Source: Pegoplata infirma
Lineage: Eukaryota > Arthropoda > Insecta > Diptera > Anthomyiidae
DNA: 64,000 nt
Reading direction: 5' to 3'
NCBI GenBank assembly: GCA_963921195.1
Contig: OY992536.1
Span: 321,425,038 to 321,489,037 of the forward strand
Shown here: positions 32,386-43,700 of the stretch, in pieces
Numbering within the stretch: position 1 is the stretch's first letter
Layout of the letters: every line of letters starts with the position of its first letter
The notes under the pieces: generated by a model
What the model was told of the DNA's origin: nothing
Databases searched by the model: none
The model's input: only the letters and a program-made list of their open reading frames with translations
Made by a program: the position numbers and the translations under genes

Positions 32386-34252
32386 AATAGTTCATGCGAA
32401 TAAAGACGAATAGACCATTTGTAGAATTTTACAGGGGACAATAAAAACGCAGGAAACGGTTAAAAAATAATATTTTTGTCAACTTTTTGGTATTAGCTTA
32501 AAGGTTTAAGTCACATCTACCTATATACAAAATTTTAGTAAGGTTTTCGAAAGAGAACTTGCCAAAAATTGGACTTAAATTTTTTGCTTAAATGGAAAAA
32601 GGGCGAATATCCAAAAAAATGTATTGAAATTTGAATAAAAATGTGTTATTTTGCAGCAGATTTTGACTAAATTTTCACGAGACTTGCAAAACTGGACGAA
32701 CTATGGTTGGTATTTGTTTGTAACACTTTAAGGACTTCGAGGATACACTATTTAAGGATTGCAAGGACATGGAAAAAAAAATTTTTTTTTTAATTTTTTT
32801 TTTAATATTCCTGCCTTTTGATGCAGTAGTAATTCTTAAATTACTAAATACATTTTTAGAAATTATAATATTAACCCTTGACTGCATATTACGATGCAAC
32901 ATAAAAGGACGTGAAAAAATTTTAGTTTTTTATTCCTGACATTGGATGCACTATTAACACTAAATGACACAAAATTAATTTTACGAGTTATAATATTAAC
33001 CCTTATTTGCATTATAACATTTAAAAAAAGCTGAACTTTATTGATGGATTTTCTAAATACTCACAATAAAATACCAACAAAATAGTTTGTCCAGACAAAT
33101 CTGTTAAGCCCTTATGTGTTACTTATTCCTTAAAATTTTTAGTTTTCAACATCTATGTAGCTCAAAGATAATAAATAATTGTGATAATACTTAAAAATTC
33201 AAGAAAAAATTTTTTTTGACTAGTTTTACCTGTAAATATAAGAAATTTCTTATGTAGACTACAACAATTTTTTTTTGGTAATTTAACCATTTTTTCTGCT
33301 AATTTTACGAGTAAAATTGTTTTAGTAATATAACCACAACAAATTTTTTTTTGGTAATTTAACCATTTTTTTTGCTAATTTTACGAATATAATTGTTTTA
33401 CTAATATAACCACAACTTTTGCATCCTCAAAAACTACCACATTTTTGTGGAAATTTTAACTATAAATTTACATTTTTTAATTTTTTTTAAGTGTATTATT
33501 ATCATTAGCCGATTATTTGAAACTCAGTTTTTATATATCTCAATGAGTCCTAAATGAATTTTTTATTTACATACTTTATATCAAAACAACATTACCAAAT
33601 ATTTGTAGGTAGGGTATCGAAGGAAAGTAACTATAAAATATGTTTGAAGATTTGTTTTCCGAAATAAAATAATTCAAAAAACGGTTAAAATATGTTTAGA
33701 CCATGTATTCGTGGTTATATGATCTTAATTACGCGGTAACACTGAAGATTTTTTTTCACAAATCTGGTTAATTTGTTTGTATGTGCTAAGATTGTTTTTT
33801 TTGTGTACAATTTCAAATTTTAGCTAATATCAATTTTAAACTCGCAGCTAAATAATTTTTATATAATATTTTGTTAAGGATGGATATTCGCCCTTTTTTC
33901 TTTCCACACTTTAAAGTCTTATAACTTAAGAACGGTAAAATTTTTTACCAATATAATAAGTGTGGTTTGTTCCTCGTAATGTTCTTTTAACACATTGTTA
34001 CCGAAAGTAAAATTTTTGTATGTTTTTGTGTTGTATTTAATCAAAATTGTGCGTTAGTTCACTCCCAATTTAAACAAAAATATAAAAATATACGAATTAT
34101 TGCACTTTTAAAGTCATTTTTTTAGCCTTAAAAGTCAAAATTTACCCAAAATTTCTGCATAGGATTGTAGGGCTCTGCTAATAAAATGCATTTATGCAAA
34201 AAAACGTGTTTGCGAAAAAGTGGTCTATTCGTCCTTATTCGCATGAACTATT
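32386..34252. mobile_element. 1.87-kb TIR element with CAATTG duplication
   Basis: AATAGTTCATGCGAATAA and GACGAATAGACCA at the left are mirrored by TGGTCTATTCGTCC and TTATTCGCATGAACTATT at the right. CAATTG flanks both ends (32380-32385, 34253-34258). The target is palindromic, so the true length of the duplication is uncertain. Inside, GGGCGAATATCC is mirrored at 33881, and a 74-bp unit (GGTAATTTAACCATTTTTT...) is tandemly doubled at 33262-33415. There is no transposase frame. Confidence 0.8.
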
Positions 34253-34400
34253 CAATTGATATTTTTCGAATTACAATTAATATTTTTTCTAAGCACTATT
34301 GATTTATTTTGAATTACAATTGATAATTCTCGAGAATTAAAAATAGAATTTTCGAATTAAAATTGATATTTTTCGAATTACATCTAAATAAATGGTTTAG
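34253..34400 (-). repeat. 21-bp array, right part
   Basis: Continuation of the split array: TTTTTCGAATTACAATTAATA and similar units in the inverted orientation, up to the terminal ATCTAAATAAATGG. Confidence 0.7.
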
Positions 34401-34479
34401 CGTATACCCAAGTTTAAGTGATTAAAAAACACAGCTATTGTAATATTAAATTGTATTGGTTTGATGTCTCGACTCCAAA

Positions 34480-35629
34480 CCCAACAAACATCAATTCCAG
34501 CCTTTGAAAAAAAATCAAACTGGCACTAAATATCAAGGGTGTTTTTCAAATTGTTTTCAGTGACAAAAATTTAAACATTTAAACTAAATTTGAAACATGT
34601 TGGAAATATTTGTTTTTTCCTATACTATTAACTCTTTTCAAAAAAATATAAACATCAAATTGATTTGCCATGTTTCTCAAACCTAATATCGAACATTGAT
34701 TATGGGTGGAAATAATTTTGTTTTCAAATGTTGTTCAATTCCGAATTTCAAATTGTCAGAAAACTTAAAATTTTGTTTTAAAAATTAAGAAGAAAAATAT
34801 AGAAATTTTATGTATTTTTATGCATTTGTGCCAATTAATTGAATGCTATAAGTATAAAAACTTGCATAAACGTTTAAAAAGTAAGTACACATGAGTTTAT
34901 CAAAAAAAAGTTATACATTTAATAACGTCTTTTCTTTTCTTTAAAGCAGCGATACGCAGACACATACTATAACATTTATGCTTGTGTGGGTAGTAGCAAG
35001 CGAAAAGTCAACAAATTTGCTTAAGCAACAGAATTTTATAGTGTATGTGTGTTGACAGCGCACAAGCAGCGCCTATTCCCGCGGGAATAGGAATTACAAA
35101 AATGCGTATCACTGCTTTAAAGGTTTCGAATTTTAAAGAGCAGACGGCTGAAGAAGAAGACCTGGAAGGAGACGACCTCAAAAATGGCATTCGATGTAAT
35201 TTTTTTATTAACAATTTTTAGTGCAAATAAATAGTAAATATTATTAAAATTCGTATTTACAGTTTTTTTAATAAAAAATAGTATTGAGGTTCATTTGAAA
35301 AATAATGTTAAATTAAAATTATAAATAAGGCTGAGAATTCTTTGAAAACTACACTAAAATTCAATTAGATTGTAAGCATATTTTCAAGCTAAAAATATTT
35401 GTGTACATTGGAGAAACATTATACATTCAAAAAATCTCAAACTATATATCAAATCTAAATAAACTTGAAAATTTTACTTGAGAACTAACATGCCGTTTTC
35501 TTTGAGAATGCTATTGGTTTCACGTTGAGAACTATGTTATTTTCAACTGGATTTCAAGGCTAAGGTTTAAATTTTAAACTTGCTATCAATATAATATTCA
35601 ATGTATTTCAAAGGTAAATGTTTGTTGGG
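34480..35629. mobile_element. CCCA-ended element, copy 2 (with a hAT MITE inside)
   Basis: CCCAACAAACAT and the mirrored ATGTTTGTTGGG close the element; AAA stands on both sides. It matches copy 1 (23436-26223 without its insertion) nearly base for base over about 970 bp. The only large difference is the 168-bp insertion at 34947-35114. The pair gives reciprocal empty sites for both nested insertions. Confidence 0.87.
34947..35114. mobile_element. 168-bp hAT-type MITE, TSD CTTTAAAG
   Basis: The ends CAGCGATACGCA and TGCGTATCACTG are inverted repeats with one mismatch. CTTTAAAG is duplicated exactly (34939-34946, 35115-35122), and copy 1 has a single CTTTAAAG at this site. The perfect palindrome CCTATTCCCGCGGGAATAGG lies at about 35073-35092. 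All hallmarks fit hAT. Confidence 0.95.
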
Positions 35630-37104
35630 AAACGATTGATGTTATAAATGTTTAAACATTAACCTGCAATATATGTTTTTAGGTCACGAGGAGGAATACA
35701 TGAAATTTATAGTCATTTTTAATGTTTAAGCTTTGTTGATGAGAAGAAACACAATAAATAAATATGTTGAAAAGTCAATGACTGGCTTTATTACACCCAG
35801 CAACATGAATTGGAAATTTATAACTATTTTTTTTTAATTTATTTATTTTTAAATATTAAAGAAAAAGTGACAGAGCCAAAGATAATACTCTAGTGCCTTA
35901 CTATAATTTTTCCTCACTCTTCTTATTTAACAATTAATTATTTTTTACTTAACTACAAGAAGTTATTATTAATAACTTGTCTACAAATACTAAAAAACAT
36001 ATTGAAATCTAATCTGACTTTTAGCGTTATAAATCCGAAAGAGAAACAAATTGAAAATCATATGCATATCATTATTTTACTAAAATAGTGACATAAATCA
36101 ATAAAAGTGATTTTTAAGTAAATGATGCAGAATTATTCGTTATATCATGCTTTATTTTGTGTAAAAAATTTATTATTAAACCTTTTAAACTTATCTCTTG
36201 TGAAGAGAATATAACATTTTATGTGTACCGGGAAAAGCATTATCAATTGGTTACTTTAACCCGTTTTATGCAAATTAAGTTTTTTTTTAGTTATGTCCCT
36301 ATTGTAGTAAATGAGCGATATGCAACTAAAATGTCTACACGAACAGACCGATTAAAAAAATACAAAAAAAAAAACTAATAGCATTAACTCTGATTGTGAG
36401 TGCAATAACACTGTGGTAATTTGTAGCACGCGTCAAATGCAGTTAGAGCTGCTAATGTTGTTATTTTCTGATATTGTTGTTAGCTCTGGTGGAGCCACCC
36501 AGCCAAAGCACTTGTACTACGTTGTAAATAGTCACACAATTACAAAGCCATAGACACACACAAAACTTCTCATTAAAGTCGTTGGTAGCACAAGAAAAAC
36601 ATAGCAAGAAAATCAGAGTTTCTCACATGGGGGGAGTAAGGATTTTGATCAGTTTTGACAACCTGTTGAAGTTCCGAACATTTTTTTTTTTAATATGAAT
36701 TTATATGAATCGTGTTTCAATCGTAGACTTTAGTTTTTATCAAGGCTGGTAACCGGTTGTTAGCCCTAATACGAGGACAATAAATCCTTTAAACTTTACT
36801 TCTCCAGTTTGGTTTAAGTTTTACTATTTGCTTAAAATTTTTGCTTACTAACTTGTATATTTGATCACATACCTGAAAATAAAAAAAAATGATTCATTAG
36901 TTTTTTTTATAAAAATCCTAAAAATGTTAAATAAAAAGAATTAAAAACAAATAAAATTTTTTTTGAAAAGGACATCGAACTAAAAACTATCTTACTCAAA
37001 ATACAAAAAGGTATAAGTCCTCTGTTCTGTCTTTCACAACTTTTCAATTCACATGAAAATTTCCGAATCACATGAAATCAAGTTTAGTGTTTTGTTGATC
37101 ACGT
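35630..37104. other. Possible single-copy DNA, no gene called
   Basis: 36380-36600 has more mixed composition (GGTGGAGCCACCCAGCC and neighbours) and no repeat partner that I could find in the window. Open frames (36157-36378, for example) carry no recognisable motif. Nothing firmer can be said. Confidence 0.4.
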
Positions 37105-37312
37105 TTTCATTCGAAGTTGAAACCGAATAATTAAAATTTAAAAAATTATTAGAAAAAAAGTGCATTCGTTTTACTTTCACCTAATTTTATTTATGTGAAA
37201 CAAAACGAAAAAAAAATCGGATGTGAAATCTAGAACACCAAAAAAATTCGGAAATTTTAATTTTCACATTTTTTACGTGAATTACTTTGTTTGGAACAGC
37301 GTCCTGAATTTC
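37105..37312 (+). repeat. Dispersed repeat, partner of 2207-2392
   Basis: The same ordered words as at 2207-2392, with TTTACGTGAATTACTTTG as a variant near the end. The outer left flank adds TCACATGAAAATTTCCGAATCACATG, absent from the first copy. Confidence 0.6.
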
Positions 37313-37349
37313 ATATTTTTTAGCGTTATGTCATTTAGGAACGAACTAC

Positions 37350-38049
37350 ACTATTTACAGAAGTAATTCGAAAAAGGTGAATTGTAATTCGAAGATTCTA
37401 CTTGTAATTCGAAAATTCCATTTGTAATTCGAAAATTACAATTGTAATTCGAAAATGATCATTTCTAATTTAAAAAAGACCAATTCAATCAAGTGTAATT
37501 CGATAAAGATTAAGTATTTCGAAAAATATCAATTGTAATTCGAAAAAGATCAATTGAAATTCGAAAAAGATCAATTGTTATTCGAAAAATTCAATTGTAA
37601 TCCGAAATAGATCAATTGTAATTTGAAAATGATCATTTATAATACGAAAAAGATTAATTGTAATTTTAAAAAGATTATTTGTAACTCGAAAAAGATCAAT
37701 AGTAATTCGAAATAGATCAACTGTAATTTGCAAAAAATTAATTACAATTCAAAAAGATTAATTGTAATTTGAAAAAGTTCAATTGTAATTAGAAGATTTC
37801 AATTGTAATTCGAAATAGATCAATTGTAATTCGAAAATGACCAATTCAATTTGAAAAAGATCAATTTTAATTTGAAAAAGATCATTTGTAATTCGAAAAA
37901 GATCCATTTTAATTCGAAAAAATAAATTGTAATTCAAAAAAATCAATTGTTATTCCAGAAAGATAAATTGCAATTCGAAAAAGGTCAACTGTAATTCAAA
38001 GATTTTAATTGTAATTCGAAAATATCACTGGACATTCATTTGATATTTT
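37350..38049 (+). repeat. 21-bp array, about 30 units, one orientation
   Basis: It opens with ACTACACTATTTACAGAAGTAATTCG, a variant of the family terminus CTACACCATTTACAGATGT, and continues with AATTCGAAAAAGATCAATTGT units to about 38030. The far end is cut by the hairpin element at 38050, so the opposite terminus is not seen. Confidence 0.85.
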
Positions 38050-39051
38050 TTACCCTCCACTCTAGTGATAGAGGGTATATATAAGTTTGTCATTCCGTTT
38101 GTAACACATCGAAATATTGGTCTAGGACCCCATAAAGTATATATATTCATGATCCTCGATCGATTTTAAGTCGATCTAGCGATGTCCGTCCGTCCGTCTG
38201 TCTGTCTGTCCGTAGAAAACACGCTAACTTTTGAAAGACTTTACAGATGCTACTGAAGTTTGGCATATATGTTGGTCATTTACCTGGTCAGGTTGGCATT
38301 GCAATCCAGCCAAATCGGTCCATTGGTTCAAAAGTTATGAGCAAAAGTGTAAATTTCGGCAAGGGTGTTTTGCGAGTTTACGAGATAAAAAACACGATAA
38401 CTTTCGAAAGACAATAATGAGACTGCTGAAGCTTGACATGTATCTTTGCCGTTCTGTTTGGTATTAAATTTCAGCTCAATCGGTCCAGTGGTTCAAAAGT
38501 TATAAGCAAAACCCTGAATTTCAGATTAGTTTCTTCTTAAATGCCACGTGTTTAACAAGTTTTAAAAGCATTGGTGGTAACTTAATGCTTTTCAAACTTA
38601 TTTAATTTTAAAGCAATGCTTTTTAAACTTGTTTAGTTTTAAAAGCATTGGTAACTTAAAAATTACTCTCGAAAAAAATTTTACACTCAAAAAAAAATTT
38701 ACACTCAAAAAAATTTTTACACTCAAAAAAAAATTTATACAAAAAAAAATTTAGTTTTTTTTTTACAAAAATGACAATATTTTGTGTACATACTTACGTG
38801 CATTCACTCAGCAATATTTTTACAGTAAAAAAAAACATTACACTCGAAAAAAATTTTACACTCAAAAAAAAAACTAGTAATTTTTCTTTTTTTTTAAAAA
38901 TTGACAAAAAAAAGAGTTTTTTACTCAAAATAAAATATTTCTAATCAAAATTGTTAATTTTTTCACGTTTAAAAATGTACTACCCTTTAAAAAAATGCAT
39001 TGTGGAGGGTATTCATAGATTCGGCAAAGTCGAATTTAACTTTTCTACTTG
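38050..39051 (+). mobile_element. Hairpin-ended element, 1-kb copy
   Basis: TACCCTCCACTCTAGTGATAG at the left; GGAGGGTATTCATAGATTCGGC-AAA-GTCGAATTTAACTTTTCTACTTG at the right. The interior has CCCATAAAGTATATATATTC, a GTCC/GTCT run, and two imperfect copies of a 150-bp segment (CGGTCCATTGGTTCAAAAGTTATGAGC and CGGTCCAGTGGTTCAAAAGTTATAAGC). Near the right end a run of TTTACACTCAAAAAAA words (38680-38860) is present. It is inserted in the 21-bp array. Confidence 0.8.
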
Positions 39052-39896
39052 TTTTTAATTTTTTTTTTCTAAAACTTCATTTAAATACCAACAAAACGTT
39101 GTCCAACTTTTTTAAGATATCTATATTTTTTACTGGTCAAAATAAATTGAAAATTTCAATTTTTTTTATTTTTTTGAAAAAATCGCCATTTTGAAAAATT
39201 GATTACTCAACACTAGAGTTTGCAAAACGATTAAAATCGTAATCGTGATAGCAATTAATCGCACCAATTAATCGTAATCGTAATCGACAAAAAAATCATG
39301 CGATTACGATTAATCATTTTCTTTGAAATACACTGATTTTATAATGATTTTAAAATATATTATTTTGGCCTACGATTCATTTAACTTATTTGCAATTTCT
39401 CTTTCCTTTTTTCTTGTAAAAGTACTTTAAATTTAAAGTAAAATTTAAATTTTCATCTTAGTAACCCCACAATTTTGTTTTAAAAATATGAAATCCAAAA
39501 GGATTTGGCTGGATGTAGTCAAAAAATTCGGGCATTTTTTATCAAGAAACGTAATTTTTTCTCTGGTTGTAGACTGAAGACGCTTCTCTAAATTCCCTTT
39601 TAAATTTTCACACAATCAGCTCTTCAGTGGCCATTGGCACTGACACGAAATTCGAAAGATTATAATTTTCGGGACGCCCAAATATATAGATTTTGTGGTA
39701 TGTTTTTTTTACCAAAGCATCCTTCATTACAAATTTCAAGAGTCCAGGATCGTTATTTCATAAAATATGAAGAGGACAAAAAGTACACTTTTGTTAACCA
39801 ACTTTTCGACCCTTTGAAATTAAATTTACAACAAGTACTTTTTCCAAAGGATCCTGTATTCCAAATTTTACCCCATTTTGTCCCCTTAACAATTTA

Positions 39897-40653
39897 CACA
39901 GAAAAAAAAAGTTCATATTTGGAATAAATTTATTCATAAATAGTATGAATCTAACATGACTTTTTTTTCCCAAACTTTATTCATACTATTTATGAATTTG
40001 GTCATGCAGGGTAAGTATGAACGAAATAATTTTGGATTTTCTTTTTTTGGGGGGGTTTTTTTGGTTTCTAGTAAAAAATGGTACATTATCAACAATAAGA
40101 CAAATCCGTGTGTATTTTAATTGATATCTACCGTTTTATTAGTCTGACTACTTTTTTGATACAAAGTTAAACAATGAACACAATTTTGAATGTTAAACAC
40201 TAAATTCGCGAATATTTTTGCTTAATTCCTCAATAATAATTTGTTAATGGAAAGAAGCTGCTTCTCTTCATGATGGTTTCTTGCTTAATGATGATGAATA
40301 AATTCTATATTTGAATAATCCACAGAATCGGCAGGATTTCTGCAATAAAAAGTTCATATGAATAAAAAAACATGTAAAGCTATAAAAATGTATATTCTCA
40401 CATATTTTACATACCTTTTTTTTCGCCGAATAAAGCAATTTTGTAGCAAATTATTATTCTCTCAAAACAAAACAAAGAAAATCTTTGACAAATTTTTATA
40501 TTTTTTATTTCAAACAAACTTTGTTTATTTGAATTTTTTGGAAATTTTAATTTTATTGAAATATTTATAAATAGTATGATTTTATTCATACATAGAATGA
40601 ATTGAAACCAATGAAAGTAATTCATACTATTTATGTACAAAATTTGTTCTGTG
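39897..40653. mobile_element. 757-bp TA-flanked MITE (CACAGAAAAA)
   Basis: CACAGAAAAAAA at the left and TTGTTCTGTG at the right, TA directly outside each. Subterminal ATTCATAAATAGTATGAAT and ATTCATACTATTTATG words occur at both ends, as near-palindromes. The interior is AT-rich. Frames at 40358-40640 show no known domain. Confidence 0.72.
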
Positions 40654-40655
40654 TA

Positions 40656-41026
40656 TCAAAAATCCGGCCACATTTTAAATTTATTTTTTTAGTTTAGATG
40701 TTTGTCTATCCACATAAAAAATTCAGGAGGGCATTTTTCGTATTTTTCGAGAAAATCGCATTTGAATATTGGATTTCAGAAAAATTCTATAATTCTCTTG
40801 TACTTTATTGTGTCAACACCGCGTATGAGTAACACTATTTGCGAAATCAATGAATTTTCGTTACTCATACGCGGTGTTGACACAATAAAAAACAAGAGAA
40901 ATACAGAATATTTATGAAATCTATCTAACATTCAAATGCTATTTTCTAGAAAAATGCCCTCCCGATTTTTTTTGTGTGAATAAACAAACATCTAAACTTA
41001 AAAAAATGTGGCCGGATTTTTGATAA
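40656..41026. repeat. 371-bp near-perfect inverted repeat
   Basis: TCAAAAATCCGGCCACATTT at the left is mirrored by AAATGTGGCCGGATTTTTGA at the right. The centre (about 40840) is flanked by TTACTCATACGCGGTGTTG and its complement. Internal GATGTTTGTCTATCCACA and AAACAAACATCTAAAC link it to the foldback family of 11930-12880. Confidence 0.85.
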
Positions 41027-41910
41027 ATTAACTTTTTTAAAAAATTAAAACTTTCAGAACGGTTTCTGAAAATTTTCAAAAATAAAAAATGTTAGTAGTG
41101 CCATAAAAAAATATACATGAATGTTAATTTTTGCGATTGTGGTGCATTTCGTAAATTTGATAAATATTTAATCATGGGAACTCGACACAATTTTGACAAT
41201 TTTTCCAATATTTAAAAAAATTGAAAAACCAAAAACGCAATTTTCTTATGGCGTTTTCTTTTCTGGAAAAAAATGTCGCACTTTCTCCACTTTTTTCTTT
41301 AATGGCTCTTTGTGCACAGTTATGTTCAGTAAATAAAGACATGTTTGGTACCAAAAGAAAGGTATTTTCAAGGCCTATCTAATGCTATATCAAGCATTTT
41401 AAAATAATACTCAGTTTTTGAACTGATCCGATAAATGTTAAAAATTATGTGTTTTTGATATCTTTTTGAATAAAATAAGAATATTTCGACATTTTTTTAT
41501 GAACAGTTGGATAGAACTCAGAAATACCTTTCTTTTGGTACTAAACATGTCTATACTTGCTGTTCATTACTGTGCACAAAAAATCATCTAAGAAAAAAAG
41601 TGCAGAAAGTGCGACATTTTTTTCCAGAAAAGAAAACGCCATTAGTTTCATGTAGGGCTATACATACCACCTATTTTTGTAAAAAAGTTTTTTAAATAAA
41701 CAATTTTTTTTTAAATAAACTATTGCAAATATATTTAATAAAAAAACTCGATTAATCGATAATCGCGATTAACGGCTATTTTTTTAATCGTAATCGCGAC
41801 ACCAAACACCAACTTTTTACAAAAGGCCGAAAATTTGGGTGCAAGTTGCATTAAAAAAATTAATCGAAGGGTTTGGGTGAAAAGTGAGTGATTTGGCCTG
41901 AAATGCCCCA
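41027..41910 (+). repeat. Diverged flank of the GGCATTCCACACC foldback family
   Basis: GATTGTGGTGCATTTCG, TAAATATTTAATCATGG, GAAAAACCAAAAACGCAATTTTCTTA and AGGGCTATACATACCACCTAT follow the order of 12600-12850. A MITE (41249-41641) splits it after TTTTCTTA. The end TGAAATGCCCCATATGTA is a diverged match to GGAATGCCTCATATGTA. Confidence 0.6.
41249..41641. mobile_element. 393-bp TTA-flanked MITE (TGGCGTTTTC)
   Basis: TGGCGTTTTCTTTTCTGGAA at the left is mirrored at the right, and pairing continues through GTCGCACTTTCT for over 50 bp. TTA stands at 41246-41248 and 41642-41644. Related uninterrupted sequence at 830 and 12780 reads TTTTCTTAGCTC / TTTTCTTAGTTC, which is the empty site. Confidence 0.88.
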
Positions 41911-41924
41911 TATGTATATTAATG

Positions 41925-42265
41925 TTCGAAATCATCTTTATGAAATTTTTTATGTCTTTAAGACATAAATATATTTGGTAAAGTTTGAATAAACCTTTTT
42001 TTAAAATGTGAAACTTTTTTAAACTTTTTAAAAAAATAACTTGATAAATTTTGAGTAAATTTTTACTTGACACAATTAAAAAGTTACTTAAAAAAATCTA
42101 AAAATTTTAAGTAAATTTTTAATTGTGTCAATTAAAAATTTACTCAAATTTTTTAGAAAGCATTTAATAATTTTTTATTAACAGTTTACTCAATCAATAC
42201 TATTAAATCGTTTACTGATGCAAAATTGAGTAATTTCTTTTAAAAATTTACTCAATTTTTTTTTT
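41925..42265 (-). repeat. TTGAGTAAATTTTTAATTG repeat element, truncated copy
   Basis: GACATAAATATATTTGGTAAAG, TTTTGAGTAAATTTTTACTTG, ACACAATTAAAAAGTTACTT and TTTACTGATGCAAAATTGAG match parts of 59947-60531. The CTGTG end is missing. Confidence 0.6.
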
Positions 42266-42390
42266 TTAATATGTGAAAAGAATTAGATCCCGAATTCTAC
42301 TGTATTTAAAAAAATTAGTGGATTAGTGAATAAAAACTATTGGACCATTTTTTAAATTTTTAATGTTTGAACTTAGAAAAAATCGACTTA

Positions 42391-42965
42391 CAAGGGAAGT
42401 CTCCCTGGTGTCACCCTCCGATCTTCATGAAATTTGGATATGTTGTTAATAACGAAAATTAATTCGACACGTATTTTTTTTTTAGCGGCCCAAACTCATT
42501 TTTAGGGGGGTCGATTTGTATGGGGGAAAATTTACCTTTTTCAGTTTTTTACGATTTACGCCTATTTAAACAAAATTTAAATAAGCATGTGAGGTATCAG
42601 ATTAAAGGTATTAAAAATACCTATCTCGCGGTGCTAACAACGGGCCAAAGAAGTTAATATTTTTCGACTTATTAACAAAAATGTCCTAAAATGGTATTTT
42701 ACTCAATATGACGAAAAGTTGTGCATGTTTAGACACGTTCTTAGCACACGTAGATAGGTTTTCCAAAGACCTTTCATTTGGTATGCAACATGACTAGGTT
42801 TCTTTGCATAATATAGGAGATAAACAAAAAAAAAACTGAAAAATTGCCTCCTAAATATGAATTTGGGCCGCTAAAAAAAAATACGTATCCCTTTATTTTT
42901 TCTGATCTACAAAATAAAACCAATTCCATAAAGATCCGCGGGTGACACTAGGGAGACTTCCCTTG
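42391..42965. mobile_element. TTA-flanked MITE (CAAGGGAAGTCTCCCTGGTG), copy 1
   Basis: CAAGGGAAGTCTCCCTGGTG at the left is mirrored by CACTAGGGAGACTTCCCTTG at the right; TTA stands outside both (42388-42390, 42966-42968). Subterminal GGCCCAAACTCATTTTTAGG and CCTAAATATGAATTTGGGCC pair too. The copy at 50033-50632 is very similar over its whole length. No transposase is visible. Confidence 0.92.
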
Positions 42966-43179
42966 TTAGATATATTTAAAAAAAAAATTCAGAAAAATTT
43001 CTATAAATAATTTCATTTTCCAGATCGACCCACGTAGAACATTTATTATTTACTCAATCTGGACGCTATCAAGCTTAAATTAAAGCTTTATAAATTTGAT
43101 AATAATAACGTTAAAGTCAATAAAGTTAAGTATTGTTAATTTTGTCTTTGAAAAAATGCAAAGTTTTAGTTATTTGTCG

Positions 43180-43700
43180 CCCACTGTATATTAGGGTAGA
43201 GCAATTTTTTGAACACAAGCAAACAGAAACAAAAAAAATTTACAGACCAAAATTTTATTTTTTTTATTTTTTAATAAAATACTTTTCCAGTAATGTTCGA
43301 ATAAGTAAACAATTTTTTAACTAATATTTTTGGCTAAAAAAAAAATTCCAAAAAAAAATTCCGACCCCGATGTTTTTGAAATTCGAAAAAAACAAAATTT
43401 GATCCACCATTGTGTACAAATTGCTTCACCCTAGTGCACAAAGGAGGTGGAGCAACTTTTCCGTTTTTTCGAATTTCAAAATCGTCGGGGTCGGAATAGT
43501 TGCATTTTAGGGTTGATATTAACACAAAAAAAAATTGGACTTGTAGAACAATGTCTTTGGGTTCATTTTTTGACTTGAAAATCGGAAAGCTCCGAACAAA
43601 GTAAAAAGCACAAATTTTTAAAAATTTTTTTTTAGCTAAAAATATTTGTTTATATTCGAACATTAATGGAAAAGTGCTTTTAAGATAAATATTTTTTTGG
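43180..43700. repeat. Foldback repeat centred near 43470
   Basis: ACTTTTCCAGTAATGTTCGAATA and TTTTTGGCTAAAAA at the left are mirrored by TATTCGAACATTAATGGAAAAGT and TTTTTAGCTAAAAA at the right; inside, CCGACCCCGATGTTTTTG pairs with CAAAATCGTCGGGGTCGG. The frame 43334-43663 is an artefact of the stem. Confidence 0.75.

Larger units (their letters stand above)
39215..41815. mobile_element. Composite element with CGATTAATCG-rich ends
   Basis: The left end (39218-39315: GTTTGCAAAACGATTAAAATCG, AATCGTAATCGTGAT, CGCACCAATTAATCG) is mirrored at 41740-41815 (CGATTAATCGATAATCGCG, TTTTAATCGTAATCGCGAC, CCAAAC). The boundaries are approximate. The interior is a stack of other insertions (39897-40653, 40656-41026, 41249-41641). 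The end words resemble those of the 4527-7594 element. Confidence 0.5.

Noticed and set aside
32386..34252. Assigning the CAATTG-flanked element to a superfamily
   Set aside because: The target CAATTG is palindromic and lies in a repeat made of that word, so a 6-bp duplication cannot be separated from chance.
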